DNA from: CAZRCZ01 sp964598765
GTDB taxonomy: Bacteria > Sumerlaeota > Sumerlaeia > MVZB01 > JAJFLK01
Assembly: GCA_964598765.1 (NCBI GenBank)
Contig: CAZRCZ010000033.1
Location: 1 to 31,518 of the forward strand
Direction: 5' to 3'
Length of the DNA stretch: 31,518 nt
Made by a program: the position numbers and the translations under genes. The number at the start of each line of letters is the position of its first letter. Within the stretch, counting starts at the first letter, position 1. The notes beneath the pieces are model-generated. The model did not search any database and had not been told where the DNA came from. It saw only the letters and a list, made by a program, of their open reading frames with translations. Shown piece after piece: positions 7,017-15,289 of this stretch.

Positions 7017-7577
7017 TCATTCCAGACGAATGATGTCCCCTTTGCTGGCGACTCCGTTGGTCGGATCGTAGGAATAGCGGAGAATTTTTTCTTTCAGATA
7101 TTGGCGGTTGGACATGATGCCAGGCGGAACTCCTCCGGCCGAACCATCCGTCGAGCCGCTGGGATCATCGCTTTGGAAGGGATCAAAATCTATCACGCCG
7201 TCCGGTCCCGCGCTCACCACGATGAAATAATGGCTTCCGGGGTCGTCGCCCGGATACAGGTAATAGGTGTAGGAAGCGTTGGGCGTCTTGATGAATGGAT
7301 CAGTGGGAATCTTTTCCAAGTATCGGACCGGACCAAGAAGACCGGTCAGAACGGGGGGAAACTCGGAATTGTCGGTGCGGTAATCGTGCAACGCGCCGGC
7401 CAACATTTTTTCCTCCCCCTTGACGCGCGAGACCCGCGCCCGGGTCATGGCTTGATCGGAGGAAAAGACGAGGATCGCGGCAAGAATGGAAAATACGGCG
7501 ACGACGATGAGGATTTCCTGTAGGGATAATCCCCGCGAAGATACGCGTCCGTCGTGATTTGACCGCATCGCCCTCAT
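7017..7577 (-). CDS. Type II secretion / type IV pilin-like pseudopilin (GspG-like)
   Basis: A 186-aa protein with a class III (prepilin) signal: basic leader residues 1-16 ending SSRG, then LSLQEILIVVAVFSILAAIL, so cleavage falls between G16 and L17, with the conserved Glu at +5 (E21) and a hydrophobic helix at about 17-38. The rest is a small soluble domain with PTDPF and a Gly/Ser/Pro-rich loop, as in major pseudopilins (GspG) or the many orphan prepilin-like proteins of PVC bacteria. It would be inserted in the inner membrane and processed by a prepilin peptidase not encoded here. It is convergent with glmU. The 3' end contains a short perfect inverted repeat (7017-7033). Confidence 0.82.
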   Translation of the reverse strand: MRAMRSNHDGRVSSRGLSLQEILIVVAVFSILAAILVFSSDQAMTRARVSRVKGEEKMLAGALHDYRTDNSEFPPVLTGLLGPVRYLEKIPTDPFIKTPNASYTYYLYPGDDPGSHYFIVVSAGPDGVIDFDPFQSDDPSGSTDGSAGGVPPGIMSNRQYLKEKILRYSYDPTNGVASKGDIIRLE

Positions 7578-7760
7578 GGCTCTCCTTGATGGTTCAAATG
7601 GCCATTCCTACGCTACCAAAGTTCCTCCACACCACTTTCAATCTATAAACCAAGATTCCGGATTTCAACCCCAAAATTTGAGTTTTCGCGATTTTCTTTG
7701 GGGGTGGTGAATTCCGCGGGCGCGCCACGTTGAATTCCCTATTCCCTCCCTTTTTCCCCA

Positions 7761-7788
7761 TTCTTACTCTTGCTCTTGCTCTTGCTCT
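7761..7788. repeat. CTTGCT-type hexanucleotide repeat (inverted relative of 5864-5898)
   Basis: Tandem CTTGCT/CTTACT hexamers, the reverse complement of the AGAGCA repeat before glmU; similarity continues into the adjoining pyrimidine-rich stretch (7735-7760). It lies in the 251-nt divergent gap between the pseudopilin and the membrane protein, which otherwise holds no gene. Confidence 0.7.
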
Positions 7789-7828
7789 GCCCAATACTTG
7801 TCGGGGCGGGACAAAGGAGAACCAAGCG

Positions 7829-8266
7829 ATGAATCCAATTTTGGCCGTGGCGAATCACTGGGCGCATTTGATGGCGGCGATCACGCTTTTGGGAAGCACG
7901 ATCTTCCTGCGGCTCGCCGTTCATCCGGCGACGAAAAATTTGGAGGGCGAAGCCAAGGAGGGATTCGAGCGCGGCTTACGGCGCAAGGCGGCCATGCTCA
8001 TTCATGCCTCATTCATGCTCTTGATTATCACCGGCTTCATCAATTTCGTCCGGCGATTCAACGAAGGAGTTCCCATCTCCTACAATCTGGTCTTCGGCGT
8101 CAAATTTCTTTTGGCCATGGTCATCCTCGGCATCGCGCTGATGTTGACCATTCCTTCCGAGGCGTTGGAGAAAGTTCAATCGCGGCGACCTCATTGGCTC
8201 GCGATCAACATCGTTTTGGGGCTGATCGTCGTGTTGCTCTCCGCGTGGCTTCGCCTGATGAAGTAG
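7829..8266 (+). CDS. Four-TM membrane protein, CopD-like
   Basis: A 145-aa integral membrane protein with four predicted helices at about 7-31, 52-74, 85-108 and 123-142. His residues are placed as in the CopD/YebZ-like family (H10 and H13 in NHWAH, H32 after helix 1, H59 in helix 2). CopD-type proteins are linked to copper import or haem-like membrane redox functions; here the assignment rests on topology and His pattern only. ATG 7829 is chosen because AAAGGAGA (7813-7820) sits 8 nt upstream; the longer open frame back to 7730 reads through the hexamer repeat and is unlikely to be translated. Its stop is 1 nt from the end of the convergent nucleoside hydrolase gene. Confidence 0.65.
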   Translation: MNPILAVANHWAHLMAAITLLGSTIFLRLAVHPATKNLEGEAKEGFERGLRRKAAMLIHASFMLLIITGFINFVRRFNEGVPISYNLVFGVKFLLAMVILGIALMLTIPSEALEKVQSRRPHWLAINIVLGLIVVLLSAWLRLMK

Positions 8267-8267
8267 C

Positions 8268-9344
8268 TTACTTCCCCGGGGGAGAGGAAACCAATTCCAC
8301 CAGCGTTTTCCGGATTAGCGGGATTTTCTCCGGATCGAGCGTCAGAAATTGATGCCGCCCGTTTTTATCCGCGGTGAATTCGGTCGTGTTGTTTTTTCCA
8401 AGACTGATTTTGCCTTTCGCCGAAAGCCCAAAATAGCCGCGATCAGGCCGCGCGGCCCAGAGCCCCGCCGTCGGGTCCCATGTCGCGGCGTCATAGGGCA
8501 TCATCCGGTAATGGCGGTATGCTTCGGCGATGGGATGATTCTCGACGTAGCGAAAATCGCGCTCGATGCTCTCGGCGGGATACAGGATGACCTTGCCGAT
8601 CTCGAATCCGCTGGCGACGATGCGCGTCGGCCAACGGTCGAAAACCTCACGGGCCGAGGCCGCGTCGGTGACGACGTTGTATTCAGGCATTTGCGCGCCG
8701 TCGCCGAACGCTCCGGCCATCATGACGTAGAGCGAAGTCTTTTTTGAAATCAAATCCATTCCGGAGAGGGGCGAATTCGTGTCCGGCTTGGAGTCCATCA
8801 GCCGGGCCATGTTGGTCAGGAATCCGACGCTCACGAGGACGACCGAACCGTCGGGTTGCCCCGCGAGTGTCTTGCGCAAAAGCCCGACCGCCTCGGGCGC
8901 GTCGGTTCCGCTCCTGAGTTGGTGAGGATAGACTGGTTTCTCCCCCAGCATCCGCTCCGAAACGACGCGAAGGTAATCGCCGTCGTTCGGGGTCTTTCCG
9001 TCGCGGACGACGCCGATGGGAATGTTCGGGCGGCCATAGAAAGTGTTGACCAAATTCACAAAGGGAGCGCACCACGGGTTATCCTTGGAGATCGTGACGG
9101 CGAGCAATTCCGCCTCGCCGTGATCCATGAGCTTGTGAATCATCCCCAACGCCAGCGCGTCGTCAATGTCGTTGCCAATGTCGGTGTCGAAGATGAGTTT
9201 GACCGGATGCGTCTGTCCCGCAGGCTTTTCCTCCGCCGCGGATGAAACCACTGCCGGAGATCCCAAGCCAAAGAGCAGAGGAAGGTACGCGAATGCCAAT
9301 CTCATTCTTAAGGGTATGGACGCCCGCTTTTGCAAGCGAGTCAC
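8268..9344 (-). CDS. Secreted inosine-uridine-type nucleoside hydrolase
   Basis: This enzyme hydrolyses the N-glycosidic bond of ribonucleosides, releasing base and ribose. FDTDIGNDIDDALAL (residues 52-66) is the Asp-rich Ca2+-binding motif of the family (D53, D55, D59, D61, D62). A signal peptide precedes it (LAFAYLPLLFGLG, cleavage likely near SSAA-EE), so the protein works in the periplasm or outside, as in scavenging enzymes of planctomycete-type bacteria. GTG 9344 overlaps the stop of the upstream methyltransferase gene (GTGA) and has GGAG nearby; ATG 9305 (residue 14) would give a more usual signal peptide and remains possible. The two genes form an operon of exported proteins. Confidence 0.88.
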   Translation of the reverse strand: MTRLQKRASIPLRMRLAFAYLPLLFGLGSPAVVSSAAEEKPAGQTHPVKLIFDTDIGNDIDDALALGMIHKLMDHGEAELLAVTISKDNPWCAPFVNLVNTFYGRPNIPIGVVRDGKTPNDGDYLRVVSERMLGEKPVYPHQLRSGTDAPEAVGLLRKTLAGQPDGSVVLVSVGFLTNMARLMDSKPDTNSPLSGMDLISKKTSLYVMMAGAFGDGAQMPEYNVVTDAASAREVFDRWPTRIVASGFEIGKVILYPAESIERDFRYVENHPIAEAYRHYRMMPYDAATWDPTAGLWAARPDRGYFGLSAKGKISLGKNNTTEFTADKNGRHQFLTLDPEKIPLIRKTLVELVSSPPGK

Positions 9345-10117
9345 TTTCTCTCCGCGTCGGTCGGTCGCTTGTGAAAAATGAATATATGTTGAGAGGGAAG
9401 CGTTTCGATCAAGTCAACCAACTCAAATCCCGCCGGGTTCCATTCGGCGAGGACTTGCTTGATGCTCATCCGATGCTCGGCGCGGATATGCTTGGCGGTG
9501 TCTCCTTCGCCGCGATATTCGACCAGCGCGACCCTGCCGTTGGGGGAAAGGCTCTCCAACATCTTCGCCAGCATCGGCTTGGGATTCTGAAATTCGTGAT
9601 AAACGTCCACGAGCAGAATCCAATCAACCTGCCCTTTGGGAAGTTTCGGGTCTTCCGGTTCGTTGACGATGGGAACAATGTTGGTCAAGTTTTCCTTTTG
9701 CATCGTCTTCTTGACCTCTTCGATCATCGGCGGCTGGATGTCCACGGCGTAGATTTTTCCCTTGGGAATAAGTTTGGCGATCCGGCGCGTGAAGTAACCT
9801 GTCCCGCACCCGACGTCGGCGACGACGTCAGTCTCCTTCAATTCCATCGCCTTGATGACATCATCGGGGCGTTCTTCATCCTCGCGCTCGGAGCGCTCCA
9901 GCCACGCGCCGCCGCCGAAGAAACTCATCACGTTGGACGGTTTGCGCTGGGGCGATTCGCTCTTTTGATCCGGTTTTGGTTCCGGTTTCGAATCTTCGGA
10001 ATAAACGAAAGATATGTCGGTCAAGGCGGCGAACGCGAAAAGAGTAAGCAAAAGCCGCGAAATGAACGGACAAAATGATTTGATTTTTAATGGGCAAAAA
10101 CTTTTTTGAGACTTCAT
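9341..10117 (-). CDS. Exported class I SAM-dependent methyltransferase
   Basis: A 258-aa protein with an N-terminal hydrophobic signal (FISRLLLTLFAFAALTDISF, about 18-37), a charged linker (EDSKPEPKPDQKSE), and a Rossmann methyltransferase domain: VVADVGCGTGYFTRRIA (98-114, SAM motif I), YAVDIQPPMI (motif II acidic residue) and WILLVDVYHEF (post motif). The segment MSFFGGGAWLERSERE before the domain is typical of a family that is common in planctomycete- and acidobacterium-type genomes and often carries a signal peptide. The substrate is unknown; a periplasmic SAM enzyme is biochemically puzzling. It overlaps the nucleoside hydrolase downstream by 4 nt. Confidence 0.82.
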   Translation of the reverse strand: MKSQKSFCPLKIKSFCPFISRLLLTLFAFAALTDISFVYSEDSKPEPKPDQKSESPQRKPSNVMSFFGGGAWLERSEREDEERPDDVIKAMELKETDVVADVGCGTGYFTRRIAKLIPKGKIYAVDIQPPMIEEVKKTMQKENLTNIVPIVNEPEDPKLPKGQVDWILLVDVYHEFQNPKPMLAKMLESLSPNGRVALVEYRGEGDTAKHIRAEHRMSIKQVLAEWNPAGFELVDLIETLPSQHIFIFHKRPTDAERK

Positions 10118-10130
10118 CGAATGCTCCCTA

Positions 10131-10154
10131 CCTCTCTGTGCCTCTGTGGTGAAT
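10131..10154. repeat. CTCTGTG-type intergenic repeat
   Basis: Two-fold CTCTGTG units (CTCTCTGTGCCTCTGTGGTG) in the gap between uvrB's 3' end and the methyltransferase start. Same style as 30947-30970. Confidence 0.55.
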
Positions 10155-10168
10155 CTTCCGCGAATCCT

Positions 10169-12169
10169 TTATGCCGTTTCCAGCAGTCTTTTTTCCAGCG
10201 CGAAATATTCGTCGCGCAGTTTCGCGGCCTTCTCAAATTCCAGTTTGTTCGCCGCCGCGAGCATTTCCTTCCGCAACTTGTCCATTCGCCGTTTGCATTC
10301 CTGCGGCGAGAGGATTTCCGCGTAGGGGGTTTCCTTCTCCGCCACTTCCACGGTGACGTAATCCGATTCGTAAACCGTTTCGAGAATTCTTTTGATTTCC
10401 TTCTTGATGCCGGTCGGCGTGATGCCGTGGGCGCGATTGTATTCTTCCTGCAATTTTCGCCGCCGACTCGTTTCATCGAGGGCCGCATTCATCGAATCGG
10501 TGATTTTGTCGGCGTAAAAAATCACCTTTCCCTGCGCGTGTCGCGCGGCGCGCCCGGAGGTTTGAATGAGCGAGGTCCGCGAGCGCAAAAAGCCCTCCTT
10601 GTCGGCGTCCAGCACGGCGACGAGCGAAACTTCGGGGATGTCCAGTCCCTCGCGCAGAAGATTGATCCCGATGAGCGCGTCGAATTTGCCGAGGCGCAAC
10701 TCGCGCACGATTTCCGCCCGCTCCAGCGTGTCAATTTCGGAGTGCATGTATTTCACCTTCACGCCCAGTTCGCGGTAATACTCGGTCAAATCCTCGGCCA
10801 TGCGCTTCGTGAGCGTCGTGACCAGAATTCGCTCTTTTTTCTCCGCGTGTTCGCGGATTTCGGCAAGCAAGTCCTCGACTTGGCTTGTCGCGGGACGGAC
10901 TTCGATTTCCGGATCCATGAGGCCCGTCGGTCGGATGACCTGCTCGGCGATCACGCCTCCGCTTTTTTTCAATTCCCATTCCGCGGGGGTCGCGGAAACA
11001 TAGACGATCTGTTTGAGGAGCTTTTCAAACTCCTCGAACCGCAACGGCCGATTGTCCAATGCCGATGGAAGGCGAAATCCATGTTCGACCAAGACCATTT
11101 TGCGCGCGCGGTCGCCGTTGAACATCCCTCGCACCTGCGGAATCGAAACGTGCGACTCGTCCACGACCAAAAGAAAATCGTCAGGGAAATATTCGATGAT
11201 CGTGTGCGGCGGTTCGCCGGGTTGGCGGCCGTCAAGGTGGCGCGAGTAATTCTCGATCCCCGCGCAAGTTCCCATTTCGGACATCATCTCCATGTCGTAT
11301 TTCGTTCGTCCGGCGAGCCGTTGCGCCTCGACCAATTTCTTTTGGGCGTTCAATTCATCGAGCCGTTCTTCAAGTTCGATGGAGATGGATCGCAACGCCT
11401 CCTGCATCCGGTCCGGCCCGGTGACGTAAAACGAGGACGGAAAAATTGCGGCGCGTTTCAGCCCTTTGCGCCGTTTACCGGTCAGCGGGTCAATTTCATG
11501 AATCGTCTCCACGACGTCGCCAAAAAATTCGATTCGGATCGCCGATTTGTCCTCGTAAGCGGGATAGACGTCCACGACGTCGCCCCGGACGCGAAAGGTC
11601 CCGCGATGGAAATCCACGTCGGATCGGGCGTATTGCGCATTGACCAACCTTCGCAAAAGATCGTCCCGCTCTTGCTCGCGTCCCTCCTCGACGAGCGTCA
11701 CCATTTCGTGGAAATCCTTCGCCGAGCCGATGCCATAGATGCAGGAAACCGAACTGACGACGATCACGTCGCGCCGCGTAAGAAGCGACTTGCTCGTCGC
11801 CAGCCGCATTTTGTCCAGTTCCTCGTTGATCGAGCTGTCCTTCTCAATGTAAGTGTCGCTCCGCGGAATGTAAGCTTCGGGCTGGTAGTAATCGTAGTAG
11901 CTGACAAAATACTCGACGGCGTTTTCGGGAAAAAGATCGCGGAACTCGCGGTAAAGTTGCGCGGCGAGGATTTTGTTGTGCGCCAGCACAAGCGTCGGCT
12001 TCTGAACGCGCTCGATCACGTTGGCCATCGTGAACGTCTTGCCGGAGCCGGTGACGCCGAGCAAAACCTGATGCTCCAATCCCGCCTCAATCCCCTTGAC
12101 GAGTTGATCTATCGCCTTGGGCTGGTCTCCCTCGGGCTTGAAGTCGCTGATGATACGAAATGAGGACAT
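10169..12169 (-). CDS. uvrB: UvrB, excinuclease ABC subunit B
   Basis: UvrB is the central damage-recognition helicase of nucleotide excision repair; it receives DNA from UvrA and recruits UvrC. All hallmarks are visible: Walker A GVTGSGKT (38-45), the beta-hairpin that inserts between strands (SYYDYYQPEAYIPRSDTYIE, about 90-109), DESHVS (Walker B), YVSATPAEWE (motif III), QTSGRAARHAQGKVIFYAD (motif VI) and the C-terminal UVR helix pair (MDKLRKEMLAAANKLEFEKA) that contacts UvrC. At 666 aa it has normal length. ATG 12169 is chosen because UvrB proteins begin just before FRIISDFKPEGDQPKAI; GTG 12202 would add 11 residues without family support. It lies 37 nt after the nucleotidyltransferase gene on the same strand. 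Confidence 0.97.
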   Translation of the reverse strand: MSSFRIISDFKPEGDQPKAIDQLVKGIEAGLEHQVLLGVTGSGKTFTMANVIERVQKPTLVLAHNKILAAQLYREFRDLFPENAVEYFVSYYDYYQPEAYIPRSDTYIEKDSSINEELDKMRLATSKSLLTRRDVIVVSSVSCIYGIGSAKDFHEMVTLVEEGREQERDDLLRRLVNAQYARSDVDFHRGTFRVRGDVVDVYPAYEDKSAIRIEFFGDVVETIHEIDPLTGKRRKGLKRAAIFPSSFYVTGPDRMQEALRSISIELEERLDELNAQKKLVEAQRLAGRTKYDMEMMSEMGTCAGIENYSRHLDGRQPGEPPHTIIEYFPDDFLLVVDESHVSIPQVRGMFNGDRARKMVLVEHGFRLPSALDNRPLRFEEFEKLLKQIVYVSATPAEWELKKSGGVIAEQVIRPTGLMDPEIEVRPATSQVEDLLAEIREHAEKKERILVTTLTKRMAEDLTEYYRELGVKVKYMHSEIDTLERAEIVRELRLGKFDALIGINLLREGLDIPEVSLVAVLDADKEGFLRSRTSLIQTSGRAARHAQGKVIFYADKITDSMNAALDETSRRRKLQEEYNRAHGITPTGIKKEIKRILETVYESDYVTVEVAEKETPYAEILSPQECKRRMDKLRKEMLAAANKLEFEKAAKLRDEYFALEKRLLETA

Positions 12170-12206
12170 GCTATTGGAAAGAGAATTGGCAACACCCAGC
12201 ACTGGC

Positions 12207-12767
12207 TTATCCGGGTTCTCGCTTCAGATCTTCCCACAGTTGAAGAATTGAGGGCTTGCCCATCAAGTCAGCAAACTCTCTAATCCGCGGTTCCAAATAC
12301 TCCAGATCAAGTCCTTTCATCCGCCGCAAAGCGATTCCCCGCACGTCGGACTGGTCCTTTTCGCGGTCGGAGATGATTTTGTAGAGAATAAGATCTTCCA
12401 CCGTGCACACGGGGAGGGGTCTCCCATCGAATGGCATGGCTTTCGCTCGTTCAATCGCTTCCCGCTCGAACGGCAGTGATCCGAAGAGCACATCAACGCG
12501 AATGCCTTCGGGAGAAACCATCGCCAGATGTCTGCTTTGTTCAACGTGGATCGCCGGAGTCTCCACAAGCAACCTGTATTTCATTTCGAGAATTTTGAGG
12601 ACTTTAGGAATATCCGCATCCGGCACCCAAACCGCCACGTCAACGTCAGCCGTGGTGCGCGATTCTCCCCAAACGGCATAAGCCATCGCTCCAATCACCA
12701 TATACGGAATGGAATTTTCTTCCAGAGTGTCGGCAAGGCCGTTAAGGACTTGCTTGAGACGGATCAC
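12207..12767 (-). CDS. Nucleotidyltransferase (AbiEii/MNT-like)
   Basis: A 186-aa protein of the nucleotidyltransferase superfamily. VIGAMAYAVWGESRTTADVDVAVW (24-47) is the G-x-A-x(n)-W-G-x-x-R-x-T-x-D-x-D motif, with catalytic Asp D41 and D43, and IRVDVLF supplies the third acidic residue (D92). A helical C-terminal part follows (TVEDLILYKIISDREKDQSD), typical of AbiEii/MNT-type toxins or antitoxins that nucleotidylate tRNA or a partner protein. GTG 12767 overlaps the stop of the small upstream gene, so the two are coupled. The pair has toxin-antitoxin architecture, but this class also includes non-toxin enzymes. Confidence 0.8.
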   Translation of the reverse strand: MIRLKQVLNGLADTLEENSIPYMVIGAMAYAVWGESRTTADVDVAVWVPDADIPKVLKILEMKYRLLVETPAIHVEQSRHLAMVSPEGIRVDVLFGSLPFEREAIERAKAMPFDGRPLPVCTVEDLILYKIISDREKDQSDVRGIALRRMKGLDLEYLEPRIREFADLMGKPSILQLWEDLKREPG

Positions 12768-12994
12768 GTTGAAGACCTTCGAAGGAGGGAGAACGCCTTT
12801 CGCATTTGCGCGATGCCCTCCGCTTCGTCTTCGTGCGAATCCGGAGGTGGAGGAAACAATTCGTAAAGCTCCGCGGCAATTTCCAGCGCCAACGAAGGCT
12901 CATAGCTGATCGGGTGCGAACGCTCCCACTGTTCCTGAATCTTAAACGCTTGCATCCGCCGTTGGAGTGCGGCTTTATATTCTTCACGTTCCAT
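12764..12994 (-). CDS. Small acidic/helical partner of the nucleotidyltransferase
   Basis: A 76-aa protein, mostly helical in appearance, with a Pro-rich turn (LFPPPPDSHEDEAEG). I do not recognise a named family. It ends inside the start codon of the nucleotidyltransferase (GTGA overlap), which is the usual layout of a small first-gene partner in a TA-type pair. ATG 12994 has no strong upstream ribosome-binding site. It could be an antitoxin or a substrate adaptor; confidence is in the gene, not the function. Confidence 0.6.
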   Translation of the reverse strand: MEREEYKAALQRRMQAFKIQEQWERSHPISYEPSLALEIAAELYELFPPPPDSHEDEAEGIAQMRKAFSLLRRSST

Positions 12995-13041
12995 GCTTAA
13001 AATTTAAGCCTTTTGGTGTCGAAAGTCGAGGGACGCTTGCA

Positions 13042-14388
13042 TCACGCATCCGTCCTCGGCGGTTCGGGTAGGGTCGGATCGTAGCCGGCGCGGATGATGG
13101 CTCTGCGGAGAATGTCGAGCGCGGTGACGGCGGAGAGTTCGCGGATCGCGGCGCGGTCGCTCAGGCCGAGAATTTTTCGGCTCTTGACCCGCCCGTCGGG
13201 CGAGGCCAATCCGATATAAACAAGTCCGACCGGTTTTTCTGGCGATCCGCCGCCCGGTCCCGCGATGCCGGTGACGCTCAACGCCCAATCCACGCCCGAA
13301 ACGCGCCGCGCTCCGAGCGCCATCGCTTCGGCGGTTTCGGCGCTGACCGCGCCATGCGATTCGAGAGTTTCCTTCGTCACGCCAAGCGAATGGATTTTGG
13401 CCTCGTTCGCGTAAGTCACAAAACCCTCAACGAAATAGTCGGAGCTTCCCGGAATGTCGGTGATGAGTTTGGCGATCAGGCCGCCAGTGCACGATTCCGC
13501 CATCGCGAGAGTCTGTTTGCGTTCGCGCAAAAGAATTCCAATGGTCTGCTCGAATTGCGTTTCATCCTCGCCGAAAACATTTTCCGCGCCTAATCGCCCC
13601 AGAATTTCTTCTCGCCATTGCGAGGCGAGACGGTCGTCTTCCTCCGCGCTTTCGCCCTGAAGCGTCAACCGAACGTCCACCCGCCACTTGCCCGCGAGGA
13701 GGGCGACATTGACTTTCGGATCAACTCCGAACAAGTCTTTGATCCGATCATTGATGAATGACTCGGCCAACCCAATCGTGTGAAGCGTCAATGTCCGGAG
13801 CGAGCGACGCCCGCCGGAAAATTGCTCAAGGATCAACGGCGCGCCGAACGCCTTGAACATCGGATTCATTTCGCGCGGAGGCCCCGGAAGCGCGAGCATC
13901 GTCGCGCGAATCTTCGAGGTTTCGTTTGGTCGCAGATAAAATCCGGGTGCGGTTCCCCACTGATTGTAAAGAACCGTCGCTCCCGCCGGAATCAACGCCT
14001 GAACGACGTTGCTGGGCGGCATCTTTCGTCCGCGCTTGAGAAATCGCTCCTCGATTTCGCGCAACGCTCTTTCGTCTTCGATCAATTTGGTTTGGAAAAC
14101 GTCGGCCACCGTCTGGCGGTTCAAATCATCCGCCGTCGGCCCAAGCCCGCCGGTCATGATGACCAGATCGGCGCGCTCGACCGCCAGTGACAATCCCTCG
14201 CGCAACGATTCGGCGTCGTCGGCAATCGCCATGTGCCGCCGAACCGAAAATCCCATCGCCATCAGCTCGCGGCTCAACCATTGCGCGTTCGTGTCGGGAT
14301 AATGTCCCTGAAGAATTTCCGTTCCGGTGGAGATGATCCAGATTTTCGGTCCGGCGTTTTGATCTTGGCTGGGCACAGACGGAGGCAT
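13042..14388 (-). CDS. cinA: CinA, nicotinamide-nucleotide amidohydrolase (CinA-type)
   Basis: A full-length two-domain CinA of 448 aa. The N-terminal MoaB/COG1058 domain has ISTGTEILQGHYPDTN (19-34) and VIMTGGLGPTADDLNRQT (76-93). The C-terminal PncC amidase domain has MAESCTGGLIAKLI (296-309, with Ser299 as the proposed nucleophile) and SVTGIAGPGGGSPEKPVGLVYIG (371-393). It deamidates NMN to NaMN in pyridine-nucleotide recycling; the N-terminal domain in other CinA proteins is an ADP-ribose pyrophosphatase. It is the last gene of the compact minus-strand run from ALDH, 19 nt after the flavin reductase stop. CinA is often found near recA or pgsA; neither is here. Confidence 0.95.
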   Translation of the reverse strand: MPPSVPSQDQNAGPKIWIISTGTEILQGHYPDTNAQWLSRELMAMGFSVRRHMAIADDAESLREGLSLAVERADLVIMTGGLGPTADDLNRQTVADVFQTKLIEDERALREIEERFLKRGRKMPPSNVVQALIPAGATVLYNQWGTAPGFYLRPNETSKIRATMLALPGPPREMNPMFKAFGAPLILEQFSGGRRSLRTLTLHTIGLAESFINDRIKDLFGVDPKVNVALLAGKWRVDVRLTLQGESAEEDDRLASQWREEILGRLGAENVFGEDETQFEQTIGILLRERKQTLAMAESCTGGLIAKLITDIPGSSDYFVEGFVTYANEAKIHSLGVTKETLESHGAVSAETAEAMALGARRVSGVDWALSVTGIAGPGGGSPEKPVGLVYIGLASPDGRVKSRKILGLSDRAAIRELSAVTALDILRRAIIRAGYDPTLPEPPRTDA

Positions 14389-14407
14389 CGGTTGAAATCG
14401 CGGAGAC

Positions 14408-14908
14408 TCACCACTTCTTGGGTCGGCTGTTGATGTCGCCGTAAGCCCCGCGCCAATAAAGGAGCGGCAAACCCTCGTTCACTCCCACCGATTTCAGTTC
14501 GCCGATGAAAATATCGTGATCCCCCGCCGGAACGACGTGCGTGACCTCACATTCCATCCACGCCAAAGAGTGTGGAAAAATCGGGCACTCCGTCGCCGCG
14601 CCTTTTTCCCATTCGATCCTCTCGAATTTATCCTCGCGCCGACTGGCGAAACGATTGGAAATTTCCTCCTGCTTGTCGCTCAGGACGTTGACCGAAAATT
14701 TCCTGCTCTTCTTGAGCGCGTCGTAGCTTCCCGATTTGTGGTCAATGCAAACCAAACATAGCGGCGGCTCCATCGAGAGCGACGAAAACGCCGTCGCCGT
14801 CAGCCCCCACAATTTTCCTTCCTTGTCCACCGTCGCGACGACCGTCACCCCTCCCGCAAACGAACCCATGACGGCTTTGAAATGGTCTTTGGAAACGTGC
14901 GCGGTCAT
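14408..14908 (-). CDS. Flavin reductase-like (FMN-binding split-barrel) protein
   Basis: A 166-aa protein with the flavin reductase-like pattern: MGSFAGGVTVVAT (14-26), GLTATAFSSLSMEPPLCLV (35-53, flavin phosphate binding) and FSVNVLSDKQEEISNRFA (71-88). It would bind FMN or FAD and reduce it with NAD(P)H, serving as the reductase half of two-component oxygenases, or bind flavin only. No oxygenase component is visible nearby. It lies 13 nt after the aspartic protease gene and 19 nt before cinA, in the same run. Confidence 0.88.
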   Translation of the reverse strand: MTAHVSKDHFKAVMGSFAGGVTVVATVDKEGKLWGLTATAFSSLSMEPPLCLVCIDHKSGSYDALKKSRKFSVNVLSDKQEEISNRFASRREDKFERIEWEKGAATECPIFPHSLAWMECEVTHVVPAGDHDIFIGELKSVGVNEGLPLLYWRGAYGDINSRPKKW

Positions 14909-14921
14909 CGGACTATCCCTT

Positions 14922-15275
14922 TCACGCCAGCATCATCCGCATCGGTTGGAGCGTCCGGTTGAACGGGTTCAGGACCAGACCCAACCCCTCGAGCGTGACA
15001 ACGCCCAGCAAGGGTTCGTCTCCACCTTTCCCTAAGATGACGGGAGTATGTCCTTCTCCCTGCGGCAGGGTGATGTGACATTCGGAGACTTCCCTCTCAA
15101 GAGGCGAGCCATCGGCCAACGTAAACGTCAGGGTTCGCTTTGGCTTCAGTTTGATCGCCTTCCACACGCCTTCCGGAAGAAGCGTGTAAGTCGCGCCACT
15201 GTCAACAAGGAACCGCACCCGGATTCGTTTGGCGCCTGTTCCCATGACCTCGCCTTCAATGTAGGTGATTCCCAT
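14922..15275 (-). CDS. Retropepsin-like (clan AA) aspartic protease
   Basis: A 117-aa single-domain protein with VRFLVDSGATYTLLP (about 20-34). The DSG triplet (D25-S26-G27) is the active-site motif of retroviral-type aspartic proteases, and later TPVILGKGGDEPLLGVVTLEGLGL matches the ILG...LLG flap/strand region. Such proteins act as dimers; most bacterial ones are uncharacterised. ATG 15275 with AAGGGG upstream is chosen; a longer open frame on this strand extends into the ALDH gene but reads as nonsense there. It lies 14 nt downstream of the ALDH stop and 13 nt from the flavin reductase start, so it is part of the operon. Confidence 0.85.
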   Translation of the reverse strand: MGITYIEGEVMGTGAKRIRVRFLVDSGATYTLLPEGVWKAIKLKPKRTLTFTLADGSPLEREVSECHITLPQGEGHTPVILGKGGDEPLLGVVTLEGLGLVLNPFNRTLQPMRMMLA

Positions 15276-15289
15276 CTGTTGCCAACCCC

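Noticed and set aside
7017..7033. Short perfect inverted repeat as a terminator between glmU and the pseudopilin
   Set aside because: Only 6-bp arms, low GC, no T-tract, and it lies inside the pseudopilin coding end.
10106..12163. Long plus-strand open frame of about 685 codons opposite uvrB
   Set aside because: It is the antisense frame of uvrB; the composition is Phe/Arg/His-rich with no domain signature, and the minus strand has a certain gene.
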